From: Prochlorococcus sp. RS04
GTDB taxonomy: Bacteria > Cyanobacteriota > Cyanobacteriia > PCC-6307 > Cyanobiaceae
Reading direction: 5' to 3'
DNA length: 64,000 bases
Assembly (NCBI RefSeq): GCF_001989455.1
Contig: NZ_CP018346.1
Location: 744,001 to 808,000 of the forward strand
Under the pieces are notes generated by a model. It saw only the letters and a list, made by a program, of their open reading frames with translations, had not been told where the DNA came from and ran no database searches. Both the position numbers and the translations under genes were made by a program. Shown here in pieces: positions 1 to 8,947 of this stretch; position 1 is the first letter of the stretch; each line of letters begins with the position of its first letter.

Positions 1-578
1 AAAATATAGATCTTGATCAATTAATTTGGGCTTCTGTAGGAAAACTACCAAATTTTTTGCTGAAAAAAGAAAATGAGATAAAAACTAAAGATATTCATTT
101 ATCAAATCTTCCTGATTATTTTGGAATTGATAGAGCTCTTGCTTGTCTCGCAGCTCTAAAAATTATTGAAAACCCTTTAAAAAAAGATTTTCTAATAGCA
201 GATTTTGGAACAATATTATCGATAACAAAATTGAATTCAAATGGATCTATTATTGGAGGTCAACTTATTCCAGGTTTTCTAACACAATTAAAATCAATGG
301 AACAAAATACAAAAAATCTTAAAGTTCCAAAAAAATATGATATTCCGATCAAAGATTTTTTAATAACTACAGAAGAAGCAATTTTAAAAGGAGTAATCAA
401 CTCTCTTACTGGGGTGATTAATAATTTATTTAATCCTGAAAAAGATATTTTAGTAATCTGTGGTGGAGACTCTGAACTCCTGACAAAATCACTAAAGACT
501 CAAAAAGAAAATATTATTAAAGCTCCTAATTTAGTTATGGAGGGAATGATTATTCACAACCTGACCATAAATAATTAG
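1..578 (+). CDS. coaX: Type III pantothenate kinase, 5'-truncated by window edge
   Basis: The open frame runs in from position 3 without a start codon, so the N-terminus, including the usual first phosphate-binding motif, lies outside the window. The visible part has the CoaX core: an FGIDRALA-type segment near position 120, an ADFGT-type ATP-binding strand and a GGQLIPGF segment typical of the type III (BAF/CoaX) pantothenate kinases, and a C-terminal ICGGDSELL. The enzyme phosphorylates pantothenate in the first step of coenzyme A synthesis; coaE, the last step, lies at 32998. Its stop overlaps the end of the convergent peroxiredoxin gene by 4 bases. Family call is firm; the true start is not visible. 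Confidence 0.85.
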   Translation, partial: NIDLDQLIWASVGKLPNFLLKKENEIKTKDIHLSNLPDYFGIDRALACLAALKIIENPLKKDFLIADFGTILSITKLNSNGSIIGGQLIPGFLTQLKSMEQNTKNLKVPKKYDIPIKDFLITTEEAILKGVINSLTGVINNLFNPEKDILVICGGDSELLTKSLKTQKENIIKAPNLVMEGMIIHNLTINN

Positions 579-1042
579 CTTAACTTAAGGTCTGCAATTA
601 TATGATCAGCCATTATTGCTGCTTTTACTTTTAAGTATATTTTTTCGATGTTACCATCAGTATCAATCAAAAAAGTATTTCTCATCATTCCCATATATTC
701 TTTTCCCATGAATTTCTTAAGTCCATAGCTATCGTAATCAGAAGAAACTTTGAAAGGTTCAGGATCAGTTAAAAGAATAAAAGGTAAATTAAATTTTTCT
801 ATAAACTTCTGATGAGAGGATGCATTATCTTTACTAATACCAAGCACAACAATATTATTTTTTTGGAGTAAATCCCAATTCTCTTTAAAATTACATGCTT
901 CTTTAGTACATCCTGGAGTATTATCTTTTGGATAAAAATATAGTATTATTCTTTTACCTTTAAAATTACTAAGAGAAACTTCTTTCTCAAAAGAATCTTT
1001 TAATTTAAATTCTGGTGCTTTGTCGCCAACCTTAAGAGCCAT
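575..1042 (-). CDS. bcp: Thioredoxin-dependent peroxiredoxin, Bcp/PrxQ type
   Basis: A 155-residue protein with the AhpC/TSA thioredoxin fold. The motif NTPGCTKEAC gives peroxidatic Cys45 and resolving Cys50, five apart, the arrangement of PrxQ/Bcp peroxiredoxins. The family reduces hydroperoxides using thioredoxin. I chose the ATG at 1042 (MALKVGDKAPEF) because this is where family homology begins; the frame is open 12 codons further upstream but that would run into the divergent phosphopantetheinyl transferase gene, which starts at the same base. Confidence 0.92.
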   Translation of the reverse strand: MALKVGDKAPEFKLKDSFEKEVSLSNFKGKRIILYFYPKDNTPGCTKEACNFKENWDLLQKNNIVVLGISKDNASSHQKFIEKFNLPFILLTDPEPFKVSSDYDSYGLKKFMGKEYMGMMRNTFLIDTDGNIEKIYLKVKAAIMADHIIADLKLS

Positions 1043-1698
1043 TGAAATTATTAAATAAGTATAGATATAAAATACCAAAAATTTGGTTTTATGAGATTAA
1101 AGGTGTGCAAGATGTCGCAACGTTAGAAGAAATTAAAACCGCAAAAAACCTAACAAGTTCAAGATCAAAGATTTTTTTAGAAACAAGAGCGTATTTGCGA
1201 CAATCACTTTCAACACTTTTTGGATTAGACCCCCTCAAAATTCCAATTAATGCTCTTCCTGGAGAACCTCCAAGTTTACCCTCTGGGATGGGAAATATTA
1301 GTTTAAGTCATTGTAAAGATGCCATTATTATAGTCTGGCATAAAAGTAAAATAGGGATTGATATTGAGAGAACAGATAGAGATTTTAATCATATAAAATT
1401 TGCAGAAAAATATTTTTTTCATACCAATAAATCAAACCATAATAATTATTTGACAAAAAATATGATATTAAATCAATGGTGTACTGTTGAAGCGGCTATA
1501 AAATGGAATCATGGAAAATTAGCTAAAGATATTAACCATTGGCAATATTTTGAAAATCCAAAGGCGTTAATTCATAAGAAGAAGAACATACATTTAAATT
1601 ATTCACAGATTAATTTCCATAATTGGACTATCGCTTTAGCCTACGAAGAAAAAACTTCTTTAAATCCTGAGATTATTTGTTGTTCGAAAAATTTTTAG
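1042..1698 (+). CDS. 4'-phosphopantetheinyl transferase, Sfp/HetI-like
   Basis: About 218 residues from a TTG start at 1042. The two signatures of Sfp-type transferases are present: GIDIE (Asp107 and Glu109, magnesium binding) and W-x3-E-A-x2-K (Trp146, Glu150, Lys154). The enzyme would move the phosphopantetheine arm from CoA to acyl carrier protein. In cyanobacteria a single Sfp-type enzyme commonly serves fatty acid synthesis. The start is uncertain: no good ATG lies near the N-terminus, and homology seems to begin around residue 11 (IPKIWFYEI). It is divergent from the peroxiredoxin gene, and its 3' end overlaps rarA by 4 bases. Confidence 0.85.
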   Translation: MKLLNKYRYKIPKIWFYEIKGVQDVATLEEIKTAKNLTSSRSKIFLETRAYLRQSLSTLFGLDPLKIPINALPGEPPSLPSGMGNISLSHCKDAIIIVWHKSKIGIDIERTDRDFNHIKFAEKYFFHTNKSNHNNYLTKNMILNQWCTVEAAIKWNHGKLAKDINHWQYFENPKALIHKKKNIHLNYSQINFHNWTIALAYEEKTSLNPEIICCSKNF

Positions 1699-2984
1699 TT
1701 TTCTGTTCTTCTAAGCAGTTCTTCATGTTGAGTTTTTTCCCATCCATTATTATTTGGTTCCCATATTTTTAAACCTCTTAAAGATTTGGGAAGATATTCT
1801 TGTGCGACCCAATTACCTGGATATTTATGAGGATTGACATAACTATTTGAATTATTTTTTAAATGAAGTGGCACATCAAAAGCATTGGTAGATTTTATTA
1901 TTTCAATTGCTTTGAAAATACTTTTCGTGCTGTTACTTTTTGGAGAAATAGCTAAATATAAAGAAGCCTGCGTTAAAAAATATAATCCTTCAGGAAAACC
2001 AACTCTATCAAAAGCATCACAACAGGATTGTACAACCACTAGGGCATTAGGATCAGCTATTCCAATATCTTCACTGGCAGATATAAGTAATCTTCTAAAA
2101 ATAAAATTAGGATCTTCGCCAGCCTCCAGCATATTCGCAAGCCAGAATAAAGTTGCATCTGGATCAGAACCTCTTATGGACTTGATAAAGGCACTTATTA
2201 CATCGTAATGATTTTGACCATTTTTATCGTAAACAATATTTTTCTTTTGAATTGCATCCTCTGCTATTGAGAGATTAATGTTGATTTCTTTAGTATCATT
2301 TTCAGCAGTTGTTTCTATTGCCATCTCTAGCGCATTGATTAATGTTCTTGCATCGCCACCAGAAAATTTAATTAAATGACTCATAGCATCTTGAGTCAAA
2401 TGAACCTTTTTTGAATCTTTTTTTTTAGAATAGTAAGTGATGACTTTTTGTATTATTTTCTGCAAATCATTTTCTGCCAAAGGAAGTAGTGTAAAAATAC
2501 GAGACCTACTAACAAGCGCTTTATTGACAGCAAAGAAAGGGTTTTCAGTTGTAGCACCAATAAAAGTTATAGTTCCATTTTCTATTGAAGGTAATAAAGC
2601 ATCCTGCTGAACTGATGTAAATCTATGAACCTCATCGATAAATAAAATTGTTTTTCTTTTTGAATTTATTAATCTATCTTTTGCATTAGCGATTTCATTT
2701 CTTAATTCTTTAACACTAGATAATACTGCATTTAACTTAATTAATTTTGACCGCGTATTAAAAGAAATAATTTCAATAAGAGTAGTTTTTCCAACACCAG
2801 GAGGGCCAGAAAAAATAAAATTACTAATCTTATCGTTTAATATTGCACTTCTTAAAAGCGAATTCTCATTCAGGATTGGTTGTTGACCAAAAAAATCATC
2901 CAAATTCTTTGGTCTTAATTTATCCGCCAAAGGTGCATTGTTTTCTATCTGAGAATGATTAGCAAATAAATTTTCTGAATGCAT
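1695..2984 (-). CDS. rarA: Replication-associated recombination AAA ATPase RarA/MgsA
   Basis: A 429-residue clamp-loader-like AAA+ ATPase. It begins with the RarA hallmark LADKLRPKNLDDFFGQ, then Walker A GPPGVGKTT (60-68), Walker B ILFIDEVHR (113-121), a sensor segment FIGATTENP and an arginine-finger region SRSRIF. The C-terminal half (GSDPDATLFWLA, GEDPNFIFRRL) is the MgsA oligomerisation domain. The family acts at stalled replication forks. Start is the first ATG, with pgm upstream on the same strand 33 bases away, so the two may be co-transcribed. Confidence 0.93.
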   Translation of the reverse strand: MHSENLFANHSQIENNAPLADKLRPKNLDDFFGQQPILNENSLLRSAILNDKISNFIFSGPPGVGKTTLIEIISFNTRSKLIKLNAVLSSVKELRNEIANAKDRLINSKRKTILFIDEVHRFTSVQQDALLPSIENGTITFIGATTENPFFAVNKALVSRSRIFTLLPLAENDLQKIIQKVITYYSKKKDSKKVHLTQDAMSHLIKFSGGDARTLINALEMAIETTAENDTKEININLSIAEDAIQKKNIVYDKNGQNHYDVISAFIKSIRGSDPDATLFWLANMLEAGEDPNFIFRRLLISASEDIGIADPNALVVVQSCCDAFDRVGFPEGLYFLTQASLYLAISPKSNSTKSIFKAIEIIKSTNAFDVPLHLKNNSNSYVNPHKYPGNWVAQEYLPKSLRGLKIWEPNNNGWEKTQHEELLRRTEN

Positions 2985-3017
2985 ATAAATAAAATCAAAA
3001 AATCATTACTTTCAATT

Positions 3018-4655
3018 CTATGTAATTACTGTAGGAGTTTCCATTTGAGTAAGTTTTGAAATGTTCAATAAAGCATCTAAATCATCTATTAGAGGTTTCA
3101 AAGCTATCTGAGGATTTAACGAAAGATTCTGTTGAGGATCGAAAAATTTCTCAAAGTAAAGTCTTAATGTTGCACCCTTAGTTCCAGTTCCAGAAAGGCG
3201 CACAATTACTCGAGAATTATCATCAAGGACCAATCTTAAACCTTGATTTTCACTTATGGAATTATCAACGGGATCTAAATATGAAAAGTTATCTGCAACT
3301 TTAACTAAATGACCAGCAAAACTATTTCCTCTTAAATTTTCGAGCATAGAAGTTAGATTACCAAAAATTTGATTAGCAATATTTGAGGGAATTGCCTCAT
3401 AATCATGTCTTGAATAATAATTCCTACCAAATTGTTTCCAATGATTCTGCATCAAATCACTTACCGAACATTTTTTCTCAGCTAAAACTTGTAACCAAAA
3501 CAAAACTGCCCATAGTCCATCTTTCTCTCTCACATGATTACTACCTGTTCCAAAACTTTCTTCTCCACATAAAGTAATTAAATTAGAGTCTAAAAGATTT
3601 CCAAAAAACTTCCAGCCAGTAGGTGTCTCAAAACAAGGTATATTTAATGCTCGAGCAACATTATCAACCGCTGAGCTGGTTGGCATGGATCGTGCCACAC
3701 CTGTAATACCATCTTTATAACCAGGGACACATTTTGTATTAGCAGTGATGACTGCAAGGCTATCACTCGGATTTACAAAACATCCACTTCCTAAAATCAT
3801 ATTCCTATCTCCATCTCCATCACATGCAGCACCAAAACTATAAGATTTTTTATTTAGTAACAAATCAGCCAAGTGGGATGCGTAAGTAAGATTAGGGTCA
3901 GGGTGTAAACCTCCAAAATCTTTTAACGGGTTACCATTCATGACACAATCAGGGGGAAGACCCATTTTTTCAACAAAAATATTTTTTGCATATGGGCCTG
4001 TGACCGCATTCATTGCATCAAATATTAACGAGAAGTCATTTTTTAAAAAATCACTAATTTGATCAAAATCAAAAATTTTCTCCATCAAATTAGAATAATC
4101 TGTTAATCCATCAATAATTTCTAAGGTAGTTTCGTCGTAAGCATAAATTCCATATTCACTAAAATCAGGTAATTGAAATTTACAAATTTTATAACTAGTT
4201 AGTAATTGCGAAGCCTTAAAAATCTTATTAGTAATTATCTCCGGAGCTGGGCCACCATTGGAGATATTCAATTTCACTCCAAAGTCTCCATCAATCCCGC
4301 CAGGATTATGGCTTGCAGAAAGAATAATTCCACCAATAGCGTTTTCTTTTCTAATTAAGTGTGATGTCGCAGGAGTAGATAATAAACCATATTTTGGAAC
4401 AATAACCTTTTGAACTTTATGAGCAATGCATATTTGGACAATTTTTTCTATTGCTTCAATATTGCCATATCTGCCATCACCACCAACTATTAATGTTGAA
4501 CCTTTTAAATCTTCTAATGATTGTAAGATTGCTTCAATAAAAACTTCTAGATAATGTTCTTCCTGAAACTTTAAAGTACTTTTTCTTAATCCAGAGGTAC
4601 CTGGTTTTTGATCTAGAAAAGGAGAATTAATATTAATTACACTATCTTGGTTCAT
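3018..4655 (-). CDS. pgm: Phosphoglucomutase (alpha-D-glucose phosphate specific)
   Basis: A 545-residue alpha-D-phosphohexomutase with all four family loops in order: the active-site SASHNPGG (phosphoserine Ser115), the metal loop DGDGDRN, the sugar-binding loop CGEESFGTGSNH, and the phosphate-binding RLSGTGTKGATLR near the C-terminus. It interconverts glucose-1-phosphate and glucose-6-phosphate, linking glycogen to central carbon metabolism. Full length for the family. The ATG at 4655 is supported by the N-terminal PGTSGLRK segment that starts the fold. Confidence 0.95.
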   Translation of the reverse strand: MNQDSVININSPFLDQKPGTSGLRKSTLKFQEEHYLEVFIEAILQSLEDLKGSTLIVGGDGRYGNIEAIEKIVQICIAHKVQKVIVPKYGLLSTPATSHLIRKENAIGGIILSASHNPGGIDGDFGVKLNISNGGPAPEIITNKIFKASQLLTSYKICKFQLPDFSEYGIYAYDETTLEIIDGLTDYSNLMEKIFDFDQISDFLKNDFSLIFDAMNAVTGPYAKNIFVEKMGLPPDCVMNGNPLKDFGGLHPDPNLTYASHLADLLLNKKSYSFGAACDGDGDRNMILGSGCFVNPSDSLAVITANTKCVPGYKDGITGVARSMPTSSAVDNVARALNIPCFETPTGWKFFGNLLDSNLITLCGEESFGTGSNHVREKDGLWAVLFWLQVLAEKKCSVSDLMQNHWKQFGRNYYSRHDYEAIPSNIANQIFGNLTSMLENLRGNSFAGHLVKVADNFSYLDPVDNSISENQGLRLVLDDNSRVIVRLSGTGTKGATLRLYFEKFFDPQQNLSLNPQIALKPLIDDLDALLNISKLTQMETPTVIT

Positions 4656-4687
4656 ATTTTTAAGAAACTTACAGAAATCTAACTAAA

Positions 4688-4858
4688 TTAATGAGGCATT
4701 TCGGAAGTTCTTAACATAGCGATAAACCATAATGAAGAAATTAATAATGCACTAAGGATTCCATAGTTAACGCCAAATTTAGAAATTGTAATTGGAACTA
4801 TTAGTGGAAAAGTTAATGCCCCAAACAATGGAGTAAACGCTACAATTTTTTTTAGCAT
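4688..4858 (-). CDS. Small membrane protein, 56 residues, function unknown
   Basis: An ATG-to-TAA frame of 56 residues with two hydrophobic stretches (about residues 6-25 and 32-48) separated by a short polar turn, ending RTSEMPH. It lies 12 bases downstream of the DUF4912 gene on the same strand and 32 bases before pgm, filling an otherwise empty gap, which fits a real member of this operon. I do not recognise a family. The hydrophobic pattern and spacing are seen in the sequence; that it is translated is inference. Confidence 0.65.
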   Translation of the reverse strand: MLKKIVAFTPLFGALTFPLIVPITISKFGVNYGILSALLISSLWFIAMLRTSEMPH

Positions 4859-4870
4859 TACTTTAATTTA

Positions 4871-5971
4871 TTAAAACCACTCAGTCTCAGCATTATCTTT
4901 TTCATTAGTATCGTCAAGTGGTGTAGTTCTATCAAATTTCATTGTTATACTTTTTTCTTGTTCACCAGATACATCAACAGCTTTAATATCATATTTTTGA
5001 GTCCCGTCTCTAAATGGAACTTGAATTCTAAAAGTACCATCTGCAGCAAGGGGTACGTCTTCTCCACCTATTGTCAGTTTTGCAGAAGGTTCTGTAGCTC
5101 CATAAACAATTAATTCAGCATCAGCAACGAGCCAAAAAGATCTATTTTTAACAATTCCGCTTCCAGAATCATTTAAACCTGATGACCATTTACCAGCGCC
5201 TGAGTCTGTAAGATTATCATTGAGGTTTGTTGAATTTACATTTTCCATAAATTCTTCAGAACCAACTTTTCTTCTAAGAGGAATGTTGGTTGCTGCTTGG
5301 TATAACCTTTCATGCATACCATTTTGTTCTGAAACAACAGGATTAGAAATATCTGGTATTGAGTCAGAAGTAGAATCTAAATTAAAAGGTACGAATTTAT
5401 CAAGAATTTGCTCAGAAGGATGAGACCCAGGAACATGACTTATCGAAGAAAATGCCAATGACATCCAGTTAAAACCATATTTATAACCTAATTCAACTTT
5501 ATAGTCTCTATCTGCAAGTGGGATTGGCAAGTACCACTCAGTACTGTAACTATCAACTGCTATCTCCCTTAGTGTTCCTTGATTCAAATTGCTGCCTTCA
5601 GAACCAGATGCATCAAATAATCTTAAACATAATTTATTAGCTCCCAAAGATTGTGCTTTTTCTCTATCTGCATCAGAAATTTGCCAAAAAACATAAGCCC
5701 AATCTGGATCTCGGGGTAAGAAAACTACATTTGTTTTAACATCTTCACTACTTCTGAAAGTATTGGACTCATGAGTTTCTTCAGGTTTTGCCTGGGGAGA
5801 TGCAGTGTATGTTTTCTTTGTAGATTTTTCTTGGTATTTAAGTATTAATTCAACTAAAACAGCTTTTGTTTTGCGACTATATAGCGGAACCGATAATTTA
5901 CTTGCTTCTTGACGTAATTGTCTGAGGGTTAGTGAGAGTAATTGATCTTTATTAATGATCCCGTCAGCCAC
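4871..5971 (-). CDS. DUF4912 protein with N-terminal SAP/Rho-N-like helix domain
   Basis: A 366-residue protein. Residues 8-50 (LTLRQLRQEASKL...TKAVLVELILKY) look like a SAP or Rho N-terminal helix-extension-helix motif. Around residues 80-180 comes the DUF4912 core, with the diagnostic LPRDPDWAYVFWQIS, then an aromatic-rich beta section (STEWYLPIPLADRDYKVELGY is close to the family pattern). The C-terminal part again looks beta-rich (TEPSAKLTIGGEDVPL, GTFRIQVPFRDG), an immunoglobulin-like repeat. Known in many cyanobacteria but without an established role. No signal peptide or membrane segment. Confidence 0.8.
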   Translation of the reverse strand: MADGIINKDQLLSLTLRQLRQEASKLSVPLYSRKTKAVLVELILKYQEKSTKKTYTASPQAKPEETHESNTFRSSEDVKTNVVFLPRDPDWAYVFWQISDADREKAQSLGANKLCLRLFDASGSEGSNLNQGTLREIAVDSYSTEWYLPIPLADRDYKVELGYKYGFNWMSLAFSSISHVPGSHPSEQILDKFVPFNLDSTSDSIPDISNPVVSEQNGMHERLYQAATNIPLRRKVGSEEFMENVNSTNLNDNLTDSGAGKWSSGLNDSGSGIVKNRSFWLVADAELIVYGATEPSAKLTIGGEDVPLAADGTFRIQVPFRDGTQKYDIKAVDVSGEQEKSITMKFDRTTPLDDTNEKDNAETEWF

Positions 5972-6045
5972 TTTAAAATCTCCGTTTTTGTTTGGGATCA
6001 GTATGTTCTTTTTTTTGGGGAATTGTGTGTCTTTTTGGCCTGTCG

Positions 6046-6061
6046 TCAGGATCCTCTGACT
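6046..6061. other. Inverted repeat in the 273-base gap upstream of the DUF4912 gene
   Basis: GTCAG at 6046-6050 and CTGAC at 6057-6061 can form a five-base-pair stem around a six-base loop. It would lie about 75-90 bases upstream of the DUF4912 start, in its probable leader or promoter. There is no T-run beside it that would make it a terminator. The rest of 5972-6244 is AT-rich; I see no convincing gene there. Confidence 0.25.
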
Positions 6062-6244
6062 ACTAAAAAATTCTCAAAATTGATATTTCTCTTCAAAACA
6101 GTTGGTATCAAAGAAATTAATTAATTTTAAGAACTTTTTGAAATGTAAATTAATTTTCTTTTTTTTTAAATTTTATTACCTGAATTTGTTAACGACTCAA
6201 CAAAAATATATTTTTTCTTCGGGATCATTTAAATAAAAGGAAAT

Positions 6245-6598
6245 TCAGCGTTGTTCAACTAGAAGTACTAAATCATCTATTTCTAAATCCTCAATACTTT
6301 TACCTATTTTTTTTGAAAAAGTACTTAATTTTTTCGAAGTGGATTCCAACTGCTCATAAAAAAGATTACTAAATTTTTTATCATCAAATTTTTTGGATTG
6401 GTTATCACACCATTCTCTCAAAGGGTTTTTATTTTGATATTCCAAACTGTTATCTGCATTGATAATTTTTAAAATCTGAAGGCAATGAGCGAGTATTCTT
6501 AAATGATGTTTCTGCATTATGGATAGATCAAGATTATCAATTTCTTGAATAGTTTCTATGTTTAATGGGTTAGACATGGGATCAAGATGATTAGACAT
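6245..6598 (-). CDS. Conserved hypothetical protein, divergent from sufB
   Basis: A 117-residue soluble, probably helical protein. I do not recognise a domain. It has no helix-turn-helix and only one cysteine, so it is not SufR, the Fe-S-binding repressor that sits divergent from sufB in many other cyanobacteria. The gene starts 95 bases from sufB. A second methionine at residue 8 (MSNPLNIE) is an alternative start. Placement suggests a possible shared regulatory region with the suf operon, but function is unknown. Confidence 0.65.
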   Translation of the reverse strand: MSNHLDPMSNPLNIETIQEIDNLDLSIMQKHHLRILAHCLQILKIINADNSLEYQNKNPLREWCDNQSKKFDDKKFSNLFYEQLESTSKKLSTFSKKIGKSIEDLEIDDLVLLVEQR

Positions 6599-6693
6599 TA
6601 ATTTTTAGTTTTAATAAAGGAAAAAAACTCAATATTTGGGGTATCTTTCGTTAAAGTATATAGAGCTAAGTGTAATAAGTTATTTTTGATAAC

Positions 6694-8136
6694 ATGGTCA
6701 ACGAAAATTTAGTTCAAGATGTAGTAAAAGAGCCTTATAAATATGGTTTCGTTACTGATATTGAAACTGAAAAAATAGAAAAGGGCTTAAATGAAGATAT
6801 TATAAAATTAATTTCGCAGAAAAAAGAAGAACCAAAATTTCTTCTCGATTTTAGATTAAAGGCCTTTAAAAAATGGCAAAAAATGAAAGAGCCTGATTGG
6901 GCAGCATTAGGATATAAAAAAATTGATTATCAAGATATTATTTATTACTCTGCTCCTAAGCAAAAAGAGAAAATTTCTAGCTTAGATGAAGTTGATCCCA
7001 AACTTCTTGAGACTTTTGACAAATTAGGAATACCCCTCACGGAGCAAAAAAAACTCACAAATGTAGCAGTAGATGCTGTCTTTGATAGTGTTTCTATAGC
7101 TACAACATTTAGAGAGGAACTTGCTGAACATGGAGTTATATTTTGCTCAATTAGTGAAGCAGTAAAAAATCACGCGGATTTGATTGAAAAATATTTAGGT
7201 ACAGTAGTTCCAGCTAGTGATAATTATTTTGCAGCGCTAAATTCTGCTGTTTTTAGTGATGGTTCTTTTGTATATATCCCAAAAGGTGTTACCTGCCCTA
7301 TGGATCTATCTTCCTACTTCAGAATTAATAGTGGAGATTCAGGACAATTCGAAAGAACACTAATCATTGCTGAAGAATCAAGTTCTGTAAGTTATCTAGA
7401 AGGTTGTACAGCGCCAATGTTTGATACAAATACTCTACATGCAGCAGTTGTAGAGCTTATAGCATTAGACGATGCTTCCATAAAATATTCAACAGTACAA
7501 AATTGGTATGCTGGTGATGAAGAAGGTATTGGCGGAATTTTTAATTTTGTCACCAAGAGAGGAAAATGTTTAGGTAAGAGAAGTAAAATTAGCTGGTCTC
7601 AAGTTGAAACAGGGTCTGCTATTACATGGAAATATCCTAGCTGTCTTCTTTTAGGGGAAGAATCTGTAGGAGAATTTTATTCAGTGGCTCTCACCAATAA
7701 CCTTCAGCAAGCAGATACCGGCACAAAAATGATCCATATTGGTCCTAAGACCAAATCAACTATTGTTAGCAAAGGTATTAGTGCAGGTAACTCAAAAAAT
7801 AGCTACCGAGGTCTTGTCAAAATGGGAACAAAAGCTAAAGGATCAAGAAATTACAGTCAATGTGATTCAATGTTAATAGGGGATCAAGCTTCTGCAAATA
7901 CATTCCCTTATATCAAATCTCAACAACCCAATTCTGAAATTGAGCATGAAGCAAGCACATGTAGAATCTCAGAAGATCAACTTTTTTATCTCCAAAGCAG
8001 AGGTATAGAATTTGAGGAGGCAGTATCGATGATGGTTAGTGGTTTTTGCAGAGATGTATTTAATCAATTACCTATGGAATTTGCTGCTGAAGCAGACAAG
8101 TTACTGGCACTTAAACTAGAGGGATCAGTAGGGTAA
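6694..8136 (+). CDS. sufB: Fe-S cluster assembly protein SufB
   Basis: A 480-residue protein of the SufB/SufD beta-helix family. Recognisable blocks are [20 protein letters not shown] near residue 70, the central [28 protein letters not shown], and [17 protein letters not shown] followed by [11 protein letters not shown] near the C-terminus. SufB is the scaffold of the SufBC2D complex on which Fe-S clusters are built. It is the first gene of sufBCDS. The length and the N-terminus match cyanobacterial SufB. Confidence 0.97.
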   Translation: MVNENLVQDVVKEPYKYGFVTDIETEKIEKGLNEDIIKLISQKKEEPKFLLDFRLKAFKKWQKMKEPDWAALGYKKIDYQDIIYYSAPKQKEKISSLDEVDPKLLETFDKLGIPLTEQKKLTNVAVDAVFDSVSIATTFREELAEHGVIFCSISEAVKNHADLIEKYLGTVVPASDNYFAALNSAVFSDGSFVYIPKGVTCPMDLSSYFRINSGDSGQFERTLIIAEESSSVSYLEGCTAPMFDTNTLHAAVVELIALDDASIKYSTVQNWYAGDEEGIGGIFNFVTKRGKCLGKRSKISWSQVETGSAITWKYPSCLLLGEESVGEFYSVALTNNLQQADTGTKMIHIGPKTKSTIVSKGISAGNSKNSYRGLVKMGTKAKGSRNYSQCDSMLIGDQASANTFPYIKSQQPNSEIEHEASTCRISEDQLFYLQSRGIEFEEAVSMMVSGFCRDVFNQLPMEFAAEADKLLALKLEGSVG

Positions 8137-8157
8137 TTAATCAATTTCTAAACTGAA

Positions 8158-8943
8158 ATGCAAAGTAAAATGAAAGAATCAGATCCAATTTTAGAAGTTG
8201 AAAATCTCTCTGCATCTACTGATAATCTTCCAATTTTAAAAGGAGTTTCACTTACTGTCTATCCTGGAGAAATCCATGCCATTATGGGAAGAAATGGATG
8301 TGGCAAAAGTACTCTTTCGAAAATCATTGCAGGACATCCCTCGTATAATATTACAAATGGCGACATAAAATTTTTAGGTGAAAACATCAACTCTCTAGAA
8401 CCTGAAGAGAGATCTCAATCAGGAATTTTTCTTGGTTTTCAATATCCAATTGAGATTCCAGGTGTAAGTAATCTTGAGTTTCTTAGAGTTTCAACAAATG
8501 CTAGAAGGAAATTCCTCAACAAAGAAGAATTGGATACTTTTGATTTTGAAGAATTAGTTAAGGAAAAGTTAGAAATTGTAAAAATGGATAAGGCATTCCT
8601 ATCAAGGAGTGTAAATCAAGGTTTTTCCGGAGGTGAAAAAAAAAGAAATGAAATTCTGCAAATGGCTTTACTTGAGCCCAAGATAGCAATATTAGATGAG
8701 ACCGATTCTGGTCTTGATATCGATGCTCTAAGAATAGTGGCATCAGGAATTAAAAAAATATCTAATGCACAAACTGGAATTATACTTATTACCCACTATC
8801 AAAGATTATTAGATGAAATTAAACCAAATTATGTCCATGTTATGTCAGAAGGACAAATCATAAAAACTGGTGAAAGTGATCTTGCTCTAGAGCTTGAGGA
8901 AAAAGGATATGAATGGACTGATAACTTTATAAAAAAGACCTAA
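8158..8943 (+). CDS. sufC: Fe-S cluster assembly ATPase SufC
   Basis: A 261-residue ABC-type ATPase without membrane segments. Walker A is GRNGCGKST (44-52), followed by the SufC-typical [11 protein letters not shown] and [14 protein letters not shown]; the ABC signature is FSGGEKKR and Walker [13 protein letters not shown]. It powers conformational change in the SufBC2D complex. It follows sufB by 21 bases. Two starts are possible, ATG 8158 or the ATG four codons later ([10 protein letters not shown]); I kept the first. Confidence 0.96.
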   Translation: MQSKMKESDPILEVENLSASTDNLPILKGVSLTVYPGEIHAIMGRNGCGKSTLSKIIAGHPSYNITNGDIKFLGENINSLEPEERSQSGIFLGFQYPIEIPGVSNLEFLRVSTNARRKFLNKEELDTFDFEELVKEKLEIVKMDKAFLSRSVNQGFSGGEKKRNEILQMALLEPKIAILDETDSGLDIDALRIVASGIKKISNAQTGIILITHYQRLLDEIKPNYVHVMSEGQIIKTGESDLALELEEKGYEWTDNFIKKT

Positions 8944-8947
8944 ACAA

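Noticed and set aside
5942-6124. Sixty-residue plus-strand frame upstream of the DUF4912 gene
   Set aside because: Its first part is antisense to a real gene and the rest is AT-rich leader; composition is not protein-like.
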